This document shows, in pieces, positions 57,841 through 64,000 of a DNA stretch of 64,000 bases (position 1 is the first letter of the stretch; the number at the start of each line of letters is the position of its first letter). Both the position numbers and the translations under genes were made by a program. Origin of the DNA: Anseranas semipalmata (lineage: Eukaryota; Chordata; Aves; Anseriformes; Anseranatidae); the NCBI GenBank assembly GCA_013399115.1, contig VXAA01005234.1, positions 748,054 to 812,053 of the forward strand, in the 5' to 3' direction. The notes under the pieces were generated by a model. That model was given only the letters and a program-made list of their open reading frames with translations. It did not search any database and was not told the DNA's origin.

Positions 57841-59568
57841 CAAGACTGTGTGAGCAAACGAGGGAGACTGTTTGCTTAACTTAAACACACACACACACAA
57901 AACACATCAAAAAACATGCAATAAATAATTCTAAATACATCCCAGGGGATTTTGTTTGTTGTGAAAGCTTTTGGCTCAGCCTGAGGAGTGAATGTGCCTT
58001 GGGATGCGTGTCGGAGCAGCCTCACCCTGCAGAAGGGCTCTTTGCCCTTTCTCTTGGCAGGCGGCTGCTCAGGTGAGAGCAGAGATGTGATCTGCTGCCT
58101 TTCTGCAGAGGAGAATGCAACAAGATGAAAGGTCTGTCACTGTTTCAAACGTCACAGTTCATCTGCTCGTAGCTTGTGTTTCACTGGCAAATATGCCATT
58201 AATTTCCCTGTATGAATGCCCCTCTTTAACGGCTGTGTTCACACGTGGACTTCCCAGCTGCGAGGACGGGCCTCTTGGCTGAAGCTGGACCGAGCTGCTC
58301 GGTGCATGGCATCAGAGCTCGGGCTGTTGGTGCAGAATGGGCTTCACCTGCCCTCCTCCTGCCCGTTTTACTTTCAGGTGAGCTGCAGAATCTCATTACC
58401 AACAGCAGTGGCAGGGCTTTGAAGATTTCTGGCCTGATTATCTTACTTGTGCTGTGAGTAGCGGTGAAATCTACGTGCTGTCAGGGAGACTTGGCTGCTG
58501 TGCAGGGGTGGGAGGAAAAGGCCCCGTGTGCTCGGGGTGTTTGTGGCCGCTGGCCTGGCTGTGTCCGTGTTCCCCGGCTGTACGGGTGCTGCGGGATTCC
58601 CTGCAGGAGCTGCACGGGGTCAGGGAGGGACGGGGGAGAAGCTGCTGTGGTCTGGGCTCCGTCTGTGGCCCCACAAATGCCTCTTCTGGGCAGCGCTTGT
58701 GGAAAAGTCCAGCTTGCAAGGTTGGGTTCTTTCATAACCAGGATGGTGAAAGCAGGTTAAGGTTATGGGAGAGTTGCCATTTGGCTGAATGTCTGCTGTC
58801 CCTGGGGAAGATCCAGGCCTGTTTTCTGTGTGTGACCTCCTAATAGCTTCCTAGGCAGGGAGCTTCAGGTGCCCGCGCAGAATTCCTGCAGTCCAGATAT
58901 GGAGGGTTTTGGCAAACTGCATTTTTCCCTCTTTTCTATTCAACTTGCTTGTAACAGGAGAGAGATGAAGAGCAAGTCTGTGACCCTGGGAAAGGCAGTG
59001 GCAGAAGGAGCTGTTTGGGGGCAATGGCCCATGGAGCACATCCAGGGCTCACAAACTCCCTTAGCATAGCCAGAGGCCATCTGTGGAAGTAACAACTGGA
59101 CAGGGCACGGCTTCGCCACCGGCTGCCGATGGGATGTGACAGCAGATGGCCAGAGACGCCCAGGGATGGGAGAGGAGGCATTTGCTGAGGCTGCATGAAG
59201 CAATTTCACAAACGAACTTTAGGAACCAAACCAAGATGGGTGTTCCCACAAGAAGGCAGCTGTAGTCCGCTTCTGGGGAGCTGAGGCAGGATCCTGGAGC
59301 CACAGCGGCGGGCAGCCCCACCTCCACTTCGGACGTAGATGTGCCTCTTCGGTCCCTTTCTGGTCAGATATGAGCAATCTTCTGGTGTTTGAGTGAAATG
59401 GGCATCAAAATACTGACTAGCTCTTCCTATCCTAAAGCCCTAGCAGTGTTGCCACGTCTCTTGTGCAGGCAGAGCTTCTAAAACAGATACAGACTAAGTA
59501 ACACTAAACTGTGCGTAGCAAGAAGGGAGAGAGGAGTTGATGCCTTGATCATCAGTTGAAGGCAGAGG

Positions 59569-59603
59569 GATGAGAAAGATCTTTGATGATTAAGATCTTT
59601 GAT
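59569..59603. repeat. Short tandem duplication
   Basis: AAGATCTTTGAT occurs twice, separated by GATT, and is followed by a partial third copy (AAGAT). Confidence 0.6.
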
Positions 59604-62600
59604 CCTTAAGATAATGAAAAATTCAGAAACGTTAGATGTACTCCATCCTAGCACAATTTCTTGGATTTTCTTTGGGTCGCTGTCTTCATGCTGCCCTTAG
59701 GTTATGAGAACTGGCAGGATCCCAACCAGAAAGCATCGAGGGCGGTAGCTTGTTCTCAGATGCCCCAGGTGACCAACTGATCTCTGAGGAGTCTGAGAGT
59801 TGTTTTCTTTGGTCTTCTACCTTAGCTGCTGTTGTATGGGTTCAGAGTCATCCTCCAAGCTGATGTGTGCTGTGGCCGGGTGGAAAGCAGTAGATCTGGT
59901 CCTGTGGCAAGCGAGCTGGCGCAGAAGCTCAGCAAAATGCTGGTTCCCTCTTGCATGGCTGGAGGGGTCCGACTGAACCCTCCCAGTACTGCTCTGTAGC
60001 CAGTCTCTGCAAGGCTGTTGCTTCCTCCTAGTACTGCTCCGCGTGGCTTGCCTAAAATGAGTGTGGAAAGTCAAGTAATCCTCGCACATTTTGAGTATTG
60101 CTTTTCCTTTCTGTGGTTCCAGGCAGCAGCTGGGAGAAAGTTGGTTTGGAAAACAAAGCTGTTGGGAACTGTTTGTTTAGACACAAAGCAAAATGAAAAT
60201 GGAAAACATAATCTGTCTGTTCCCCTCAGCCTCCCACCTTCTTTTTGTTTAAAACATCCACATTGCGATTTACTTTCAATAAACAAAAGATGTTTCCTAT
60301 AAGCTGGTGTTTACTAGTAGGGGAATGTGATTTATTAGAGAACAGAAATCCCTGCTCATGCCTATGTTTTCAAACTGGAGCAAGAGTTCATAATTTTATA
60401 GACCTTTCAAGAATAGATTTCCTAAAGCAAACAGTGAGGAACTGTTAAATTATAGCCACATAAAACAACAGTGTTAATAGCCTGATTGCTCGGTACTAAT
60501 GGCTTTATTATTCTGTACCAAGTAGGAGTGGTTTGGGCTGCTGGGAGATAACGTACCTTTCCTGAGACAGCTTTGCAGCTGATTCAGAGGAGAAGCCAAT
60601 TTTAGACTCTTGGGCAACTTCTTTCCCTCCTAATGAGGGAGATAGGGACTGTGTGGGTGCTTTTGTGCTCCAGCTCTCTTCCAGGACCATGCAGGGAGGA
60701 GCAGCTTTCAGAAAAGCAAGGTAAAATTTCTCTCCACAGGCTGAGAGCCACCAAAGTCTCATGCCGCCCCTCCGCGTTGGACAAACTTCAAAGGGTCTCA
60801 GCTTTTCCAGCATCTGCTGAGGGCATCCCTGTGACCTGTGTGCCCTTTAGAGGGAAGAGGACAGCGATGCAGAGTCTCCCACCCCCAGAATTATGCATGC
60901 TGGGGGCTATGTCTGTCACTCTCCCCAGCCCTGTCTTCACGTTGCTCCAGGTGGCATCAGCTGGGCAGGATAGGAGCAGCTAGCCTGCACCTTGTGAGCC
61001 TCGGAGGAGTCCCCAGCAGTGTCCAAGCCAGGGCTAGGGCTCTGGGGCTGAGCTGCTGCAGGAGCTGCTGAATTGTTCAAATCCCTCGGCGTGAGCAGAA
61101 GTGACCCTGGGGTACCTGGCACTGACATCCCTGGATCCCTTTTGAGATCCAGGTTTGCACACCATCCACGCTATAACCCCTGTGAAACATGGACAGTCAG
61201 CATCACCCCTTGCTTGTTTTGTGCTGTCTGCACCATGGGCTTCTCATCAGGGACAGGCTTTTGATCCACGGTCCTTTGGAATAGGAGAATGTTTAGCTGC
61301 TCCCAGCCCGCAGTCTCTGCCAGAGCTGCGTAGAGTCGCAGTAAATCAAAAAGATTGATGCCATTTCCCTGAGGGGCAGGAGGAAAGGCCTCTCGGTGGA
61401 GCACAGGCTGGTGCAGAGCTCCTTAGCACCCTGTGCTCACTCCAGTGCAGCATTATAGCTCCTCGGCTGTGCTGGGCAGCTCATTGCTGCAGGTGCCAGG
61501 AGGCCCGAGGGGATGTGTGGTCTCAGCTTCTGCTCCTTCCTCTGGGCTTGCAGTCAGCACGTGTCTGAGGATGCCTGGGTGGGATCTCAGGCGCCTGCAC
61601 GGTGCCCTGGCCCTCCTCCAGCTCAAAGTCATTGCAGTGACCCCTGCTGAGACGTGTTTGTTGAAAGGGACCGATCTCCTGTGTTTCTTGGTTTCTTTCT
61701 CCTGGTTCTCAACTTCTATATGGTACGCAGGGCTCATTTCTGGCTTCCCTACACAAGTGCACGCTGGAGAACTTTACACCAGCTCATTTGGGCTCATGGA
61801 AGAAATTGCCTGTGCAAGGAGAACTGTGCTTGTAATGAAATAGCTTTGCAGTGACATAGTTTCAGTGCTGTAGTATGTCTGTGCTGGCTTTCAGGTTGTT
61901 CCTGGGCTAAAAATATGGCCCATTAAGGCTTCTGGAACAGGATGTAACCATGTTTTGAAGATCCTTTATTCCTTATGTGCTATTGCTAAGTGATTCAACT
62001 GAGGCTACGTTTGGAGACCTACCTGGTAAGATCACCCTGTCTGAAGCGTAAGGCAGCGTTTCCCAGTAAGTTGAGCAGAGCTGAGTGCTCTTGTTGGCAT
62101 GGTGGGGACGTGGTGCTGCCTTGCCCGCGGGCTGGGAGCAGCGTTTGTGGCTGGCGGTGCCTGGTCGGGGCCACTGGACCGGATATTTTCATTTCTGATT
62201 TTCTCTGCCCCCAGATGACAAGAGATTCAGAATTGCATTGAAAAGATTAGCATTAGGAGTTTTACCACCTAGTTCATTCGAAACTGGATGCGCTTGAGAT
62301 GTGTTGAACAAATGGACAGTGGCCTTTCTTCTCCCCGGGGACAGCTTTTACATGGCTGGGAAGCTACAGATGGGGCCCGAGGCAGAAATGCAAATAGGCA
62401 GGGCTGTGATATGAAGCATTTGGCAGCATCGCAGGCTTAAAAGCTCCCTCCCCACGGCTGCTTGATCCCGCGCTCTCGGCTGTGCTGACACAGCTGGTTG
62501 TGGGCTGCACTGTGAGCTGTGTGAGTGGGGCTTTGGCCTCAGGACGATGGGATTAGGGCCTGTGCTGCTGGCACTGTGACGCTGGCCGAGCCCAGTCCAT

Positions 62601-63279
62601 CCCAGTGCTGCTTGTGAGAAGCCCTCGGAGGTGTACCCGCTTCCAAATGCCCGGTGTGATTACAGCTTTGCAAAGGAGCGCAGTTGTGAGCACGAACAGC
62701 TAATTAGTTTTTATAACCCTCTTTTGTTTGCTTTTGAAGACACGAGCTCCTCGCTTGCTTGCCTGGCTCCCGGTCGATGTCGTGACAGCGTCAGCACAAG
62801 TGTGCGGGGCTCGCGTTACGCGGGGAGAGGTCAGACAGGTTTGGTTTCAGCACAGGTCTTGTCCCCGAGCTGTTCCAGCGCTTTCCTGATGGGAGGCAAT
62901 CAGTGTCAACACGGGCTTGGCCCTGAGACTGCTAACAAAACAGTTGTGAGGGGCAGATCTCCCACGTTAATGAGTTCAGCGGTGGGTTGACTGCTTTCCG
63001 TAGATGAAAAGGTCAGGTCTGTTGCCTGGGTTATGTAGAAAGGTTTTGTTCTGGAACAGCCTGCTCCTGATCAGCTCCTGTCTGCTGAGCTGCCAGGCAC
63101 TGGTCTAAATAATGTTTTTCCTACGTTTTCCTCATCAGTGAGTGTTGGAGAGGTATTTGCTGCCTGCTGCTTGTTCTCACCCTTGCCACTGCTGCTGTGC
63201 CAGGATAACTGGGGGCATCTACTTCCACGTAGGTACAGGAGGGACCGCTCGGTTACTGAGCCTCACTGCCCCTACAGCA

Positions 63280-63345
63280 GCCGTTCCCCACCTCCTTGGG
63301 GTCACAGACCCCCCTCGAGGCCGGATCCGGCCTTGAGGGATCACA
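63280..63345. mobile_element. Possible DNA-transposon relic with internal palindrome
   Basis: The phrase GTTCCCCACCTCCTTGGGGT followed by CACAGACCCCCCT resembles the ends of old hAT-like nonautonomous elements. Next to it lies a 28-base near-palindrome (63312-63339, core AGGCCGGATCCGGCCT at 63318-63333). The family assignment is tentative. Confidence 0.3.
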
Positions 63346-63659
63346 GCAGTGGATGTGGCTTGGGGTGGGTGGTGCATGATTGGACCTGGAGACCAGTTTG
63401 TGTTTTTGGGGTGAATACATTCATTTAAGGCTGGGAAGTCCTGAGTTCAGATCAGCCACTTGGGCAACTTTTAAACGCCCTGGTTTTGAGCCTGCCCTAC
63501 TTGGAGTTTGGTTTTAATCACAAGTTTTAACAAATGGAGTCTATTGAAAACATGCTCAGTGAAACACCCTTGGTTTTTTTTATTTTTTTTTCCTCAGAAG
63601 CCATTAGCTGTCTTCAAGAAACAGTATTTTAATTGAAGCCATGATAAAAGCAGAGTGGC

Positions 63660-63779
63660 AGTGGTTGTTTTAAAGCTTAATTTATTAAACAGCTTTGTTT
63701 TTAATGCAAAAAAAAAATCTGTAAAGAAAAAAAGAAGCTATGCAGTTTAAAACTGTCGAAATCCTACAACTTTGAAGTC
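63660..63779 (-). other. Short 3' UTR of the unidentified - strand gene
   Basis: Follows the stop at 63780. It includes an A-rich run and ends near the AATAAA at 63681-63686 (- strand). No further ORF. Confidence 0.4.
63681..63686 (-). terminator. Poly(A) signal on the - strand
   Basis: AATAAA (seen as TTTATT on +) about 94 bases after the - strand stop codon, a normal position for a short 3' UTR. Confidence 0.45.
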
Positions 63780-64000
63780 TTAAAATACTTTGGGAAATGC
63801 TGAATGTTTTTGACTGGTTATATGGAACAGCTGAACTGACTTAACTGGAACAAAATTAGAGGAACAAAGAGGTTTTGTTTCCAGAGTGTATTCTTTGCCC
63901 TTTGACAGCGCTGTCTGGCTCACGCTCCGAGTGAGATACCCCGAGCAGGTCACTGTCAGCTTCTCCCCTTTGGTTAGGCTTTCCACATAACTGGCCTGCT
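63780..64000 (-). CDS. Probable last coding exon of an unidentified gene (partial, 5' side beyond window)
   Basis: On the - strand a frame is open from the window edge to TAA at 63780-63782, about 72 codons. It includes SLTKGEKLTVTCSGYLTR, SVSQTALSKGKEYTLETK and PLCSSNFVPVKSVQLFHITS, and ends in KHSAFPKVF. Codon use is balanced and coding-like. A short 3' UTR with AATAAA follows. No methionine start is present, so it must be a 3' exon whose acceptor is beyond the edge, or a longer exon. I do not recognise the protein; the alternating polar and hydrophobic residues suggest beta-strands. The gene would be convergent with DPP8. In human the next gene on this side, IGDCC4, runs in the same direction as DPP8, so this is either another gene, a local rearrangement, or a chance frame. 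Confidence 0.45.
   Translation of the reverse strand, partial: QASYVESLTKGEKLTVTCSGYLTRSVSQTALSKGKEYTLETKPLCSSNFVPVKSVQLFHITSQKHSAFPKVF

Larger units (their letters stand above)
49725..63600. other. Intergenic or intronic DNA without a supported gene
   Basis: Alternating AT-rich islands and GC-rich stretches with no exon I can defend. It could be intergenic, or a large intron of a gene starting in the gap region. AT-rich islands worth noting are 51740-52000, 53595-53850, 55790-56310 and 60300-60520. A T-rich low-complexity stretch lies at 52591-52638. Confidence 0.45.

Noticed and set aside
47000..64000. IGDCC4 exons expected from human gene order
   Set aside because: I looked for Ig-type CxxxG/WxxxG and YxCxA patterns and FnIII motifs in the frames and saw none. 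The gene may be beyond the window or its first exon may lie in the gap.

Overview
This is a stretch of vertebrate nuclear DNA, almost certainly from a bird. Genes are split by GT-AG introns, and 27,856-28,130 holds a CR1 retroposon end of the kind that dominates bird genomes. Degraded MIR-type SINEs and LINE reverse-transcriptase relics lie in introns and intergenic DNA. There are no operons or other prokaryotic features.

Left third (1-23,600): one complete protein gene on the + strand, DPP8, a cytosolic prolyl dipeptidyl peptidase. The window opens inside its CpG-island first exon (exon 1 ends at 35). Nineteen coding exons follow from 1,828 to 23,365. I joined them by hand; every junction keeps phase and the product is 882 residues, the length of the common human isoform. 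The catalytic triad falls at Ser739, Asp817 and His849, and the N-terminus-binding glutamate pair at 259/260. A consensus poly(A) signal sits about 200 bases after the stop. Two further signals at about 27,270-27,291 suggest a possible long 3' UTR.

Middle and right (27,300-63,600): about 36 kb with no exon I can support. It alternates GC-rich, repeat-poor DNA with AT-rich islands full of TAATTA/TTAATTAA-type sites, which look like developmental enhancers or conserved noncoding elements (inference). A 513-base assembly gap (46,445-46,957) lies in a CpG-rich stretch and could hide a promoter or first exon. In human the gene downstream of DPP8 is IGDCC4, but I saw no Ig or FnIII exon.

Right edge (63,660-64,000): a probable last coding exon on the - strand (stop at 63,780-63,782) with a short 3' UTR and an AATAAA signal. 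It belongs to a gene extending beyond the window and convergent with DPP8. I do not recognise its product.

The most unusual items are two near-perfect GC-rich palindromes (27,003-27,028 and 63,312-63,339), each broken only by a change that CpG decay would explain. Others are a short uORF overlapping the DPP8 start, a Pumilio-like site overlapping the proximal poly(A) signal, and the unidentified - strand exon. I found nothing that amounts to a new biological system.
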